DNA of 64,000 nucleotides from assembly GCA_001599295.1 (NCBI GenBank), contig BCGN01000008.1, forward strand, positions 868,001-932,000, given 5' to 3'. Positions 45,382 through 61,446 of the stretch are shown here, one piece after another. Source of the DNA: Sporopachydermia quercuum (taxonomy: Eukaryota > Ascomycota > Sporopachydermiomycetes > Sporopachydermiales > Sporopachydermiaceae). The notes below the pieces were generated by a model that worked only from the letters and a program-made list of their open reading frames with translations, did not search any database and was not told the DNA's origin. Positions within the stretch are counted from its first letter, which is position 1; each line of letters begins with the position of its first letter. The translations under genes were made by a program, and so were the position numbers.

Positions 45382-46507
45382 TATGACAGAGGGTAGTATT
45401 ATATCTGACGCGTGGAACTACCCATAGAGAGCTCTAATAATACAGNTAGTTTGATGAGCAAAATTCAATAGTCATTAACATAAATACTTCCTATCGTACA
45501 TTATCAAGAACTAAATAGCCAAGTTTAATTGTTGAGNCAGTAAAAACCATTTTAGATCAATTATACTATCAACTTCACTTAAAATTTTCATATCTCAGAT
45601 CATCTGCAAAAGAAAACATTCAATTAACGCGCCGTTAGAAAAGGAGATGTTAAATTGTGTCACTGACATTTCCATACCTACAAATCTTACATTTGTGTCA
45701 TGATATTCTTCTGGNACAGTACAAAACCCAAAGAGTGTTCTGATTAGGAAGGACACCTTTAATCTCTGTCCATTATCGTTCCGATAATAACCGAAATAGT
45801 NATGAAATATTTATACTAAACTCACTTTAGGGATGGAAAACCATAGAATGTTGCTTTATTAGTATAATATACCAAACCTGATAATAAAGAAGGAAGAGTT
45901 GAAATATTGCATAAGAGTCTTATTATATACAGGATTTTCATGGAATAGTAAAGATAATAGTATAATAAGAGGTTAAATCAAGAAAAAAAAGATAAGTAGT
46001 AGTAAAACATTAGAGAGGGAAAAAAGAAGAGAAGCTATTAAGAGTCATTAAGCCTGATATGATTGTGTTTTTTTGTCAATGAACGTAGAGTCTGTCAACG
46101 GCGAAGGAAGGGCGGAACGTTGGTAGGTCTTAATATTTCCTTTGATGCAATGTGTTCTTTGATTGTATATGTAGAAGACCGTTGACTTCGACAAAAGGAT
46201 ATTGGTAACCTACTGCTGATTCACTGATAATCATTTGATATAACCATATCAATGTAATTCATTCAAGATAAAACAAATAATNGTATCATAGATATGACTG
46301 GTGATATAGCTCTCTATAATTTTAAACTATAGTACAGTAAGATAAATTCATGATCAAGAACTATTCCGTGCCGTGTTTCGTTGTGATTGATGTGAAGTGT
46401 TGTGTTGATGTTGTACTGTAAATAAACGTCATTGAAAGAATTGGGTATTTAGTTAAATCCTAATAGCGTTGGTCAGAATCGAGTGTGTAGTTGGTAAATT
46501 ATTATCA
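45382..46507. other. Intergenic region between HAP3 and DUO1
   Basis: 1.1 kb, DUO1 promoter side plus HAP3 3' side (both genes on the minus strand). Dense in Ns (45446, 45538, 45715, 45801, 46282). No gene seen. Confidence 0.55.
45408..45413. promoter_or_regulatory. MluI cell-cycle box (ACGCGT) upstream of DUO1
   Basis: A single ACGCGT 27 bp before the DUO1 ATG. In yeasts this is the core of the MBF (Mbp1-Swi6) site driving G1/S genes. Very close to the start codon, so it may lie in the 5' leader; use not proven. Confidence 0.4.
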
Positions 46508-47692
46508 CTACCTGTATTCATCGTTAATTACCTGTTGGAAACTATCTTCGTATTGATAAAAAGAGCTGGGTTCGTTATGATGTTGACCATTGAGCACATT
46601 TGTGGTGCTATAGTTAAGATCTTCGGCATAGTTACCTATTGGGTTCGTTGATAAATCAATACCATTCAATACAGCCGCTACGCCAACTTCAGGTTCTACT
46701 TCAACTTTGACTTCATTACTGTTAGTTGATGTGTTTAATAATTCATTTGTAAGATTGTCATTCGATACAGATTCTTCTTTCTCGGTGTTATGATCTAGAT
46801 CATGCAATAAATTCTCATGGGTGGCGTTATTGAAATGTACCATTTCTGATACACTATCAGCTAAGTGCAAGTCGTTCAAATCATCACCATTATTGTTTCC
46901 ATTCCCATTATTATTATCAACAACATCATTGCTTCCACTCTCATGCGAATGTCCATTGCCATTGCCCAAAGTATTCTCATCATCTAATCCATTTTCTTTA
47001 CCAGTGAAATCAACAATTTCCTCTGATTTTTCATCCCTCCTAACACGTCGTTTCTGATATTCTCCTTTTTCCTGCCTTACTGCTTGCTGCTGTCTATATT
47101 TAGCTAGATATATCTTCAGCACTTCTGAATAGTTCTCAAATCCTAAATTTGTCATGGCAAATAGAATGTCTTCACCATTAATAGTTTTCCGCTTCTCTGA
47201 TATACATTTGTCTGAAGATTCACTAGTAACAAAACTAATAAACTCTGAAACACACTCTTGCATACATTCTTTAGCATCTTTGCTAACTTTCGCATTAGTT
47301 GGCAATGTTTTCTTCATAATTCTTGCCACATTAGCAATTGGTAACCATCGATCTTGTTCGCGAAGTTCAGTCTCAAAATTAACCAAATTCATCGAACTAT
47401 TGCTATCAACTGTCCCTGGGGTTGGTGTTGATGTAGTAGTGATATTACTATTCTCTTGCAGTAATGAATTATTAGTTGATCCTGATGTTGAAGTCATTTC
47501 CATGACTGCTGAGTGTAACAAAGATGAATGGTCACCATTATTAGCCGAGAAATACTGTGGGATATCCGACGATAATGATTTAAACATCACATCTTGGTTG
47601 CTTATCTCATCGACAGATGTTTCTGACTGGTGGTATAAACGATTCATTGTACAGATATGAGATTGACCGTTGTGGGAGAATAAATATATCAT
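46508..47692 (-). CDS. HAP3: Hap3 / NF-YB subunit of the CCAAT-binding complex
   Basis: Histone-fold subunit that with Hap2 and Hap5 binds CCAAT and, with an activator such as Hap4/HapX, controls respiration and iron genes. 394 residues from ATG 47692; an in-frame ATG at 47647 ([11 protein letters not shown]) would give 379 and is as plausible. The core at about 111-200 is nearly invariant: [59 protein letters not shown], and it ends [11 protein letters not shown]. cerevisiae Hap3 has 144 residues. Here a ~110-residue Ser/Thr/Asn-rich N-terminal arm and a ~190-residue acidic, Asn-rich C-terminal arm are added, ending in [15 protein letters not shown]. Such arms could carry activation functions; that is inference. 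Confidence 0.95.
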   Translation of the reverse strand: MIYLFSHNGQSHICTMNRLYHQSETSVDEISNQDVMFKSLSSDIPQYFSANNGDHSSLLHSAVMEMTSTSGSTNNSLLQENSNITTTSTPTPGTVDSNSSMNLVNFETELREQDRWLPIANVARIMKKTLPTNAKVSKDAKECMQECVSEFISFVTSESSDKCISEKRKTINGEDILFAMTNLGFENYSEVLKIYLAKYRQQQAVRQEKGEYQKRRVRRDEKSEEIVDFTGKENGLDDENTLGNGNGHSHESGSNDVVDNNNGNGNNNGDDLNDLHLADSVSEMVHFNNATHENLLHDLDHNTEKEESVSNDNLTNELLNTSTNSNEVKVEVEPEVGVAAVLNGIDLSTNPIGNYAEDLNYSTTNVLNGQHHNEPSSFYQYEDSFQQVINDEYR

Positions 47693-49001
47693 ACAATATA
47701 TTTATTTATTGATGTTCTCTTGATTTCCAACTAAATTTCGTACCTGACTATTTATCTTTGTATGGACTCAGGCGTTATTACTGTATAGCCAATGGTGAAC
47801 GAGCAAATATAATATAAGAATTACAATACTGATGTTACTATTTGTTGATCTTGTTATGTACTGCTAGATCTCCACAAAATAACTTCCATTGAACTCCAGT
47901 TGATAATAGTTATGATTCCAACAATGGTTCAAGTTTGTTTACAATATACTTCAATATAATCAAAATAATGAATCAGCTATTGCCATAAATATTATGAGAG
48001 CATATAACCAGCTTCCCATATTAATTCGTAGTACACTACTACCTTGATTGTAAAGCAAACTGCTTATCAGCTCAATACAAGTCCAACGACTAGAAGAGCA
48101 GTGACCACAAAGCAAAGATTTTATATATATTGGTAATAATAAAATAATACTTAAGATATCAGAACCTGTTATTAACGTCGCACTTTCGACAGATTTTCTG
48201 TGATTATTGTCATATTTCAGTAAAATTTTACAAGACGCATAGAAAGCAACGAGGAAACCGAGAAACATGGAGCAGAATCGGGATGGTATGAAAAATGTAA
48301 AGCCATGTGATTTCTGCCTAACTCAAAATGGATTCCTTGTCCGTTGTTTTAAATGGGACATTTACGGAAAATGGGACGATGAAATTGTCATATGTGAGAG
48401 GAATGGATGGTACGTAGAAAAGGGAGGACATAATAATACAGATTAGGACTTGACGCGGTAAGATAAAATATTTCAATTTCTTAATTATAGCTTTCAACTA
48501 GACAGTAATGGGGTATGCTCTTGGACAAAATCTTTGTTTATTGCGTCCAATAGTTTTGTCTGTAAACGAATGTCAATGCAATTACCAGTCCAGCAAGATA
48601 GAAGAAGGGTACCTGAATGTCTTGCCTTGAGGATTCTATTCTAATCGAAGGAGTTAATGTACATATTTATCAAAGGAGCAACTAAGTTCAATTTGATAGT
48701 AGCGGAAGTAACTCACTTCTCCCGTATATAATTCATTAATTTCATCTTCAATTCATCTAATAATCATAAATTTTCCCCCAGAATGCTTATAATGAATATT
48801 GAATTTCAAATGTACTAATATGCTTGATCTGACTATCTACAGAAACTTAATTTGTCTTGGCACTTCTTCTCCAAATTCAATCAACTACAACATATCAACC
48901 GAACCACACCTCACGATCGATTAATCTTCGAATCTATACCAAAATCATACTCTACCCATTGTTTATCTAATTGACGCATACATATTTAGTTGGAGTGTAT
49001 C
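47693..49001. other. Divergent HAP3-RFT1 region
   Basis: 1.3 kb. A minus-strand frame of 102 codons at 48268-47960 starts with ATG and has three hydrophobic stretches, but no family is recognised; AT-rich DNA produces such frames by chance. Otherwise AT-rich, nothing recognised. Confidence 0.45.
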
Positions 49002-50750
49002 ATGTCGGAAAAACACGTGGTAGCAAATACTCCTAATCATGATGTGGCATCTTCAGCAAGAGGTGTGACATATCTAATACTGTCACAAGCATTTGCAAAA
49101 CTATCCACCTTCGCTATCAATCAATTACTTGTTAGGCTCGTGAGTCCTCAGTCTTATGGTGTTAATGCTTTTTTGGAGTTCTTAGTATCTTCAGTTGTTT
49201 TTTTCAGTAGGGAAGCTGAGCGGTTATCATGTCAAAGAATCCCAGTTCCGGCAAAGGATAATGAGAAAAGTGACGAAAGTAGCAAAGAAAGCAACAATGA
49301 ACTCTCTACTGTGATTATTGATGGCACAACTCAAGCTTCTATGCAAGGGGTAATCAATTTTGCATATATTGTATTTCTAACTGGGAACATCATTCTTGTT
49401 GCAGTGTTTGGATACTATTGGCGTAATGTTTCTCAAGAGTACCTGACAACTCCTTTTTTTCTATACGCTCTATTTATTATGGCGTTGGCAGTAGAAACAG
49501 AATTTATTATGGAGCCATTATTCAGTCTTTATCAATACAATCTGAAGTTTAAAGAACGGGCAAAGCTTGAGTCGTTTGGGATCACGTTAAGGTATATTGT
49601 AAATTTGGCAATAATGTATCAATTCAAAGGATCTACGTTAAACGTGGCTGTAATTGCATTTGCAATTGGTCAATTGGTATACTCGCTTATCTTGCTAATA
49701 GGTTACAATACTGATTATAGATTAAATGGCAACTTCGAAAATGTTTCTTTGATTCCTAAGAAGATATATATGGATGCTTCTCGAAATGATTATTACTATT
49801 TCCAGCACGATGTCTTCACGCATTGGAAAAAAGTCTGGCTTCAGATTGGTCTTAAGCATTTATTGACCGAAGGTGATAGACTATTAACAGCTACTTTTAG
49901 TACAATTGAGGATCAAGGAGTTTACTCTTTAGTTCTAAACTATGGCTCATTAGCAGCAAGAATCATTTTTCTACCTATAGAAGATGCAACAAGATCTATC
50001 ATTTCTAAACTTTTAAGAGATAAGAGTAATTTAAGGAGTAATCAAGAAACTGCTCGAAAATCTATACTGATTTTACTGAAGCTTTATACATATTTCTTAG
50101 CACTCCTGGTAATTTTTGTGCCCAAAGTAATACCGTTCGTTTTATCCTATTTAGTAGGAAAGAATTGGAGTGATACCGAAGTTCCACGTATATTGCAAAT
50201 ATATGTATACTATCTTCCTTTTCTTGCTTTCAACGGTGTCTTAGAAGCATTTGTTCAATCAGCCGCAACTGGAAGTCAATTGTTACAACAGTCTCGCTGG
50301 ATGATACTGTTCACAGTTATCTATATATCATTGGCGTATGCTTTCTTGGTTCCATTACAGATTGGAATCTCTGGGTTAATAATATCTAATATGGTCAACA
50401 TGTCCCTTAGAATTACGTGGTGTTATAGTTTTGTTTCCGCTTATTTCAAAGCACATGGGTTACATGGTATATCAATAGTCGATTCATTACCTGAGAGCAA
50501 AATGTTGACTATAATCACTGCTTTTATAGCATTAGAACTCTTTCGTAAAGAGAATATACTGTCATTAGTACAATTCGCATTTGTAGCCCTTAGAGCCATT
50601 TCGCTGCTTGGACTTATGTAAGTATGATTGTTTTTTTGAGTCATTTCACTCTAACTTCAGTTGTCACTCACTATACTAACCTCACATGTTCATAGCTGCT
50701 TTTATGAAAGAAACAAACTGTTCAGAGAATGTCGGTCGATATTTGGATGA
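49002..50750 (+). CDS. RFT1: Rft1, ER membrane protein of lipid-linked oligosaccharide assembly, two exons
   Basis: Polytopic ER protein needed for Man5GlcNAc2-PP-dolichol to be used in the lumen (its flippase role is debated). Exons 49002-50617 and 50696-50750; 556 residues (S. cerevisiae 574). The ATG at 49002 (MSEKHVVANTP) is used; the frame extends 12 nt upstream without ATG. Signature blocks: NQLLVRLVSPQSYGVNAFLE, VVFFSREAERLSCQR, and GLKHLLTEGDRLLTATFSTI near the centre. The 78-nt intron (GTAAGT, TACTAACC, CATAG) lies only 17 codons before the stop. Splicing replaces an early TAA with the tail CFYERNKLFRECRSIFG, and the ER..K-type charged tail fits the family end. Confidence 0.94.
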
Positions 50751-51275
50751 TTTAGATGATTAGCAAAGAATGCTTAACTGTATTATATTTATAGAATCGA
50801 GTTTCTCTTGTAGTTTAAATCATAAATAATGTTGAAACGTTTCTTCTAAACCGAGATATATGNCAGTCACGTGATTAGNTGTATATAGTGAGACTTCAAA
50901 TGCTTACCACATGCAGATTCCAATTTCCTATCATCTAGAGTAAAACCACAAAGATTTCATGCCGTGTTTGTATTACTTTCTTTGCTTTATTTGTGTATAT
51001 TGAATCAACAGCTGCGACGCTTTTGTAGAGCAGCACGTTAATCTCTACCTAAGCCATTATCTTTATTATTTCTATCAATACACATTTTTCAATTGGTTAT
51101 ACGGTGACGTTGAACATATCAATTTGCCCATCAGACCAGTACACCTCCATGCATGTTGATAACGCCATTAGGGATTGATTATCTGCGATACCTTAATAAT
51201 CCGCAGTATTGTATCAGTGGAGNCTGGGTTTACTTTTAAAGTTCTGAAAGAAAGTCTCAGTAGAAATTTCATACA
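50751..51275. other. Intergenic region, RFT1 to PPH3
   Basis: 525 bp between tandem genes; serves as PPH3 promoter. Contains CACGTGA near 50871 (ncagtCACGTGattagn), an E-box type site, flanked by Ns at 50863 and 50879. No gene seen. Confidence 0.5.
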
Positions 51276-52281
51276 ATGATTGATATAGAACAGTAAGTGT
51301 GTTGTTTTTTAATAGTTGCAGGTCATCGATTTGTTGCGATGCTTTAGATCACATTTTGACAATGAATTTTTGAACAGATCAATTGCCCTCCTGAAAGAGA
51401 ACAAGTACATTCCAGAGCAAGATGTGATAGAACTCTGTATCAAAGCACAAGAACTTTTGATGGAAGAAGCAAATATCCAACTTGTTGACACGCCTGTAAC
51501 GATATGTGGTGATATTCACGGACAGTTTCATGATCTAATGACTCTCTTTGAACAAGGTGGAGAATGTCCAGAAGTCAACTATCTGTTTCTAGGAGATTTT
51601 GTTGACAGAGGGTTTTATTCACTAGAATCATTTCTATATTTATTATGCCTGAAAGTAAGGTATCCGGATCGAATAACGTTGATACGGGGTAATCATGAAT
51701 CAAGACAAATAACAACAGTTTATGGGTTCTACGATGAATGTGTNAGGAAGTATTCATCAGCTAATGTATGGAGATACTGCTGTGAAGTATTTGATTATCT
51801 ATCACTAGGAGCATTAGTTGGAGGTCCAGAAGGTGTATTTTGTGTACATGGAGGATTATCACCGAGTATAGTGACAATGGATCAAATCAGGATGATCGAT
51901 CGGAAACAAGAGGTTCCTCATGAAGGTGCAATGTGTGACTTGTTATGGTCAGATCCTGATTTAATCGAGACTTGGGCTATATCTCCGAGAGGAGCAGGCT
52001 ACTTATTTGGAGGTTCCCGTGTTGAAAGGTTCAATTATACTAATAATATCTCGTTGATTGCCAGGGCACATCAATTGGTAATGGAAGGTTATAAAGAAAT
52101 GTTCAATGGCGGATTGGTGACAGTATGGAGCGCACCAAATTATTGTTATAGGTGTGGAAATGTAGCTGCGATCTTGAAGATTGATGATGATCTATCAAGA
52201 TCTTATACAGTTTTTGAAGCTGCTGTTCAAGATGTAAGGTCCCTTCCATCAAAGAAGCCAGCTGCTGATTANTTCCTGTGA
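51276..52281 (+). CDS. PPH3: Pph3, catalytic subunit of protein phosphatase 4, two exons
   Basis: Ser/Thr phosphatase that with Psy2/Psy4 removes phosphate from gamma-H2A and Rad53 during checkpoint recovery. The long open frame has no proper ATG; a 17-nt first exon (51276-51292, ATGATTGATATAGAACA) is joined over an 85-nt intron (51293-51377, GTAAGT...GAACAG) to 51378-52281. The result is [20 protein letters not shown], the PP4 N-terminus, 306 residues (S. cerevisiae 308). Metal-site motifs: GDIHGQ (50-55), GDFVDRG (78-84), RGNHES (109-114) and [25 protein letters not shown] and [20 protein letters not shown] are PP4-like, so I prefer PPH3 over PPG1, SIT4 or PPH21. The end is DYFL (one ambiguous base in the Tyr codon), the methylated PP2A-type tail; its Leu is CTG. 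Confidence 0.92.
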
Positions 52282-58018
<5,737 letters not shown>

Positions 58019-58541
58019 ATTTTACGTCCCATGATATGTACTTATTAGCTTCTTTTATAGCGGAATAACTGTTTAATGATCTTATATAGAAGATGCGCTT
58101 CAATCGTAGTTGAAATAGTATGATGTTACTTAGAGTATTCGTGATTGTATAGCGACTATGAATAACCATTAGTAGAGGCTACTTAAGCAACAATCGCAAG
58201 GGCGGTTAAGATTAGATAGTTAACCCAGAATGATATGGCTTAACTTGCCTTGTGATATAGAAGTGATAACATCTGGAAGAACAGCAACAGTAACAGCAAC
58301 AAGAACATAAATGTTGATTGCTAATGAATACCCTTTCCCGTCCTAATAACAGTCGGATGGGCAATTGGTCCATCGTCATTTGCATATAAGATATTCAAAG
58401 ACGTCTCAACTCATTAACTGAAAACCAAAGTAGAATTGAAGGAAATGCTTCATTTAAAAGATCAAACTCTCTAAGTAGCAAATACAACTATCACTTCTAC
58501 AGCTCAACAAAAGACGACCCTAAATAAGATAAGAAAAAAAT
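58019..58541. other. Spacer between GDH1 and tRNA-Gly
   Basis: About 520 bp of AT-rich DNA; GDH1 3' end and the Pol III terminator of the tRNA (T run on the minus strand, plus-strand As at 58534-58540). Nothing else recognised. Confidence 0.6.
58534..58540 (-). terminator. Pol III terminator of tRNA-Gly
   Basis: Seven Ts on the minus strand, directly after the 3' end of the tRNA gene. Confidence 0.85.
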
Positions 58542-58612
58542 TGCGTCAGCCCGGAGTCGAACCGGGGGCTCTTCGATGGCAACGAAGAATTTTACCGCTA
58601 AACCACTAACGC
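58542..58612 (-). tRNA. tRNA-Gly (anticodon GCC)
   Basis: 71 nt, no intron. The minus strand starts GCGTTAGTGGTTTAGCGG (A box) and has the B box GGTTCGACTCC. Acceptor arms GCGTTAG/CTGACGC pair (one wobble). Anticodon arm TTCG-TTGCCAT-CGAA with GCC in the loop. Very similar to S. cerevisiae tRNA-Gly(GCC). CCA is not encoded. Confidence 0.97.
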
Positions 58613-58976
58613 CTGTCGAGTGTGTTTCCTNCTATTCATCGACAAGACGTCATATGAATATTAACTCATGCAAATCAATTGCTAGTGAANAATCTAAACA
58701 ATAGTGAGCCACAAATACATAATTATATAAACATCAACTATTCCCTAATCCTCAAGTGTAATCTATTCTTCCTTCTTGTTATATAGCGGAAGTATATATA
58801 CGAGAGGAGCAGGCAAGTGAATAAAGACTTATAGTAACAGATGGAGAGACAAATAAGTGGGAAGGGCAACAGTGGTAGCGATGCGTAGTTCCGATTACGT
58901 ATTGAAAGAGACTAAGAAGGATAACNCATTGTTATACTATAAACATATATACTATAAGAGTAATAACAAGGAACAA
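58613..58976. other. Upstream flank of tRNA-Gly, left flank of the retroelement fossil
   Basis: 364 bp of AT-rich DNA with three Ns (58631, 58690, 58926). This is where Ty3-type elements insert, next to a tRNA start. I could not identify an LTR. Confidence 0.4.
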
Positions 58977-60440
58977 ATGAGCACTGCTAGAAGAGTGAAA
59001 GGGAGCACAAAGAGAGCTTTTGAACACGTCAAAGAAGACATGGATAGTGAGAGAGAACCCCTTAGGATTGAATACCCACAAATTGAACCAAACGCAAGAT
59101 ACCTTAGAAACTAACTATATGGACAATGCAGCAAAGGTAATGAGAATTACGGTGAAACAGCCTGACGTTTTTATTGGTAGTGATAAGGACTGTAATCGTG
59201 CTATATAGTGGTTAGATAAGTTAGAACTGTATTATCAAATGAATGAAGTTCCAGATACCAAATGGATCATGACTACAATTGGATATGTATCCGANAGAGC
59301 TTATCAGTAGGCTGCAAGATATAGAAGTACAATGGATACGAAAACGGCAAATGACTAGAAGCTTTTTCTGAAGTCTTTCTAATTTCAATTCCAATCTCAA
59401 GAGTTATTAAAAAAATATGAACACGAATATATGCATTTGAAGCAAGATGAGAATGTGCAAGACTACACTAGGAAGTTTAATGAATTGCTTTTGTTGATTG
59501 ATCCTATGTGGGTCGCAAGTGAAGCCATGGTCTTAGAAAGATTTATTGATGGTCTAAGTAGAAGGAATGCTGCCCATGTTCGTTCCAACAATCCTACTAG
59601 TTTGAATAAAGCAATGGGATTAGCTGTGCATGCACAAGAGCTGAACGGATTGAATTATTCACGCAGATACCCAACAACAACTAGAAATGAGTATACATAT
59701 AATAATAAGAACTGGAAGACAAATCAATACAACCGTAACACTAATTATGCAACTTACCCAGAATCAAGATCCAACGATAATAGTAAACCTATCAACGACG
59801 ATAACAAGAGACATAGTGTATTCAGCAACCAAAAACCACGGGCAAGTTCTGCGATATTTGTTGGAACTGTGGAAAAGCCGGGCATAAAACGTATGCATGC
59901 CCTAAACCAAAAAGCTTAAGAAGTCAACAATAGAAACCGGTGTTGACGACAAACGCAAAGGTTTCAACAATACTTTTCACAAGGGAGAAATCAATATTAT
60001 TGAGACTTGGGGTGAAAAATATCGCTTAAACATAAATAAAAAAGAAAACAAATTGAAAAAATGCAGAAGAATTTGACCTACAGCTGGATCACACATTGAT
60101 TTGAGGAGTGAAACATTTTTGAATGTCCAAGAAGAATGTTATTATAATAAACCAGAATCACATGATCTTCTGACAATGAATGGCATAATCAACGATATTC
60201 AGATTGATGTATTGATTGACACTGGCTCAACACGAACTTTATCCTAAAGAATTAGCAGACACTTGGACCTCAAATCCAGGAAAACTCAAATAATGGAGAT
60301 TCGTTCTATATTAGGAGTCAACACAATTTGTAGTGGCCCTGTGACATTCATGATTAAGATGGGACACATTAAAGAAGAAATTGCTGCATATGTTTTATCT
60401 GATTCCAGAAGAATACTTTATACTTAAGAATTAGGGTATA
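58977..60440 (+). mobile_element. Fossil Ty3/gypsy (Metaviridae-type) retroelement, gag and protease remnants
   Basis: Broken element lying between two tRNA genes. Visible parts in order: gag capsid-like sequence (about 59120-59700, including DYTRKFNELLLLIDP), a nucleocapsid CCHC zinc knuckle CWNCGKAGHKTYAC (59859-59900), and a retropepsin-like protease with DTGS at 60218-60229 followed by typical strand spacing. No reverse transcriptase, RNase H, integrase or LTR was recognised, so most of pol is gone. Several breaks are present, pointing to an old, inactive copy. The order gag-knuckle-DTGS and the tRNA neighbourhood favour Ty3/gypsy over Ty1/copia. Edges are approximate. Confidence 0.8.
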
Positions 60441-61343
60441 ATTGATGTTTATATAATTGTTGTCTAGCCATTATTGTTTTTTGATTATGTCCTAGCAGTT
60501 GATTTGCACGCGTTAATATCTATTTCTGATCACTTCAATATTCAAATGACGTCTTGTCATTAAAAAGCTAGCAAAAGAGTATTTCAATGCAATTTCATTA
60601 TCCCAGTAATATAAAAGTTAACCCTTTTCTTCATCTTGATGATGTATGGTAATAGTTACTAATATATATCAGCATTTGTAACTGATCTTTAAAAAGTGTC
60701 TTCTTGAATTTATTCGAATCTACTAGTTACTTAGAGTTAATTGACAGTCATCAGTTAGTGAGAATAACAGAAGCAGCATATGATATGATTCTCCATCGTC
60801 GTACACCAGTCTACTTCCTAGTTGATTTGATAGAAATGGGTTGAATGACTTGTCGTTATTGCGCTGAAGCGAGTTAATTTAAATTGAAAATGGTTTTCAA
60901 AGAAGGTAAGGAAACATAATCACAACGCTATGCTGAAGGGCTAATCAATTGGTTCAATGCTTCCTACGAAATGGCATGGAAATTAAATTTCTAGGGAAGA
61001 CATGAGAGAACCCAAATTGGAGCCTGAATACAGGCTCAGACCATTATAAAATTATACTGTTTGTCATGATGGTTAAGGTACAAGACAATTACATTTTGAA
61101 CATGCAGATATGAAAGTAGCAAAATTGTAGATGATATCGTCCCGACACATAATGATATCTAGACTATAAACTTGAAACAAATCTAATAGAGTCATCAATG
61201 TACGAATTTCACCGATCTGCGGATTCTGCTCCTCGCTTTTCAATCTAGACATGATGATTCTGGNTCTGGTCGAAAAAACTTGAACTATATAAACAAGATG
61301 ACTCGTAACTAAATAATTATTATATTTCATGAGGNACAACTAA
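60441..61343. other. Spacer between the retroelement fossil and tRNA-Lys
   Basis: AT-rich, no gene. The stretch around 60900-60980 has gag-like flavour (YAEGLINWFNASYEMA) and may be a scrap of a second, unrelated retroelement; this is weak. Ns at 61264 and 61335. Confidence 0.35.
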
Positions 61344-61439
61344 GCCTTGCTAGCTCAATCGGTAGAGCGTGTGACTCTTAATGTCTTCTAAAGAATAAAA
61401 GTCATCACAAGGTTGGGGGTTCGAGCCCCCCGTAGGGCT
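61344..61439 (+). tRNA. tRNA-Lys (anticodon CTT) with a 23-nt intron
   Basis: 96 nt; 73 nt after removal of the intron at 61381-61403. Acceptor GCCTTGC pairs with GTAGGGC (two wobbles), A box TAGCTCAATCGG, B box GGTTCGAGCCC. Anticodon stem TGTGA/TCACA, loop CTCTTA-A with CTT at 34-36; the intron follows base 37, the canonical site. The intron contains AAAAG, able to pair with the anticodon as in other yeast pre-tRNAs. S. cerevisiae tRNA-Lys(CUU) has no intron; its Lys(UUU) does. Confidence 0.95.
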
Positions 61440-61446
61440 TTTTTTT
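61440..61446 (+). terminator. Pol III terminator of tRNA-Lys
   Basis: Seven Ts directly follow the discriminator base of the tRNA. Confidence 0.9.

Noticed and set aside
47960-48268. 102-codon minus-strand frame with three hydrophobic stretches
   Set aside because: Could be a small membrane protein, but AT-rich DNA often encodes such stretches and no family matches.
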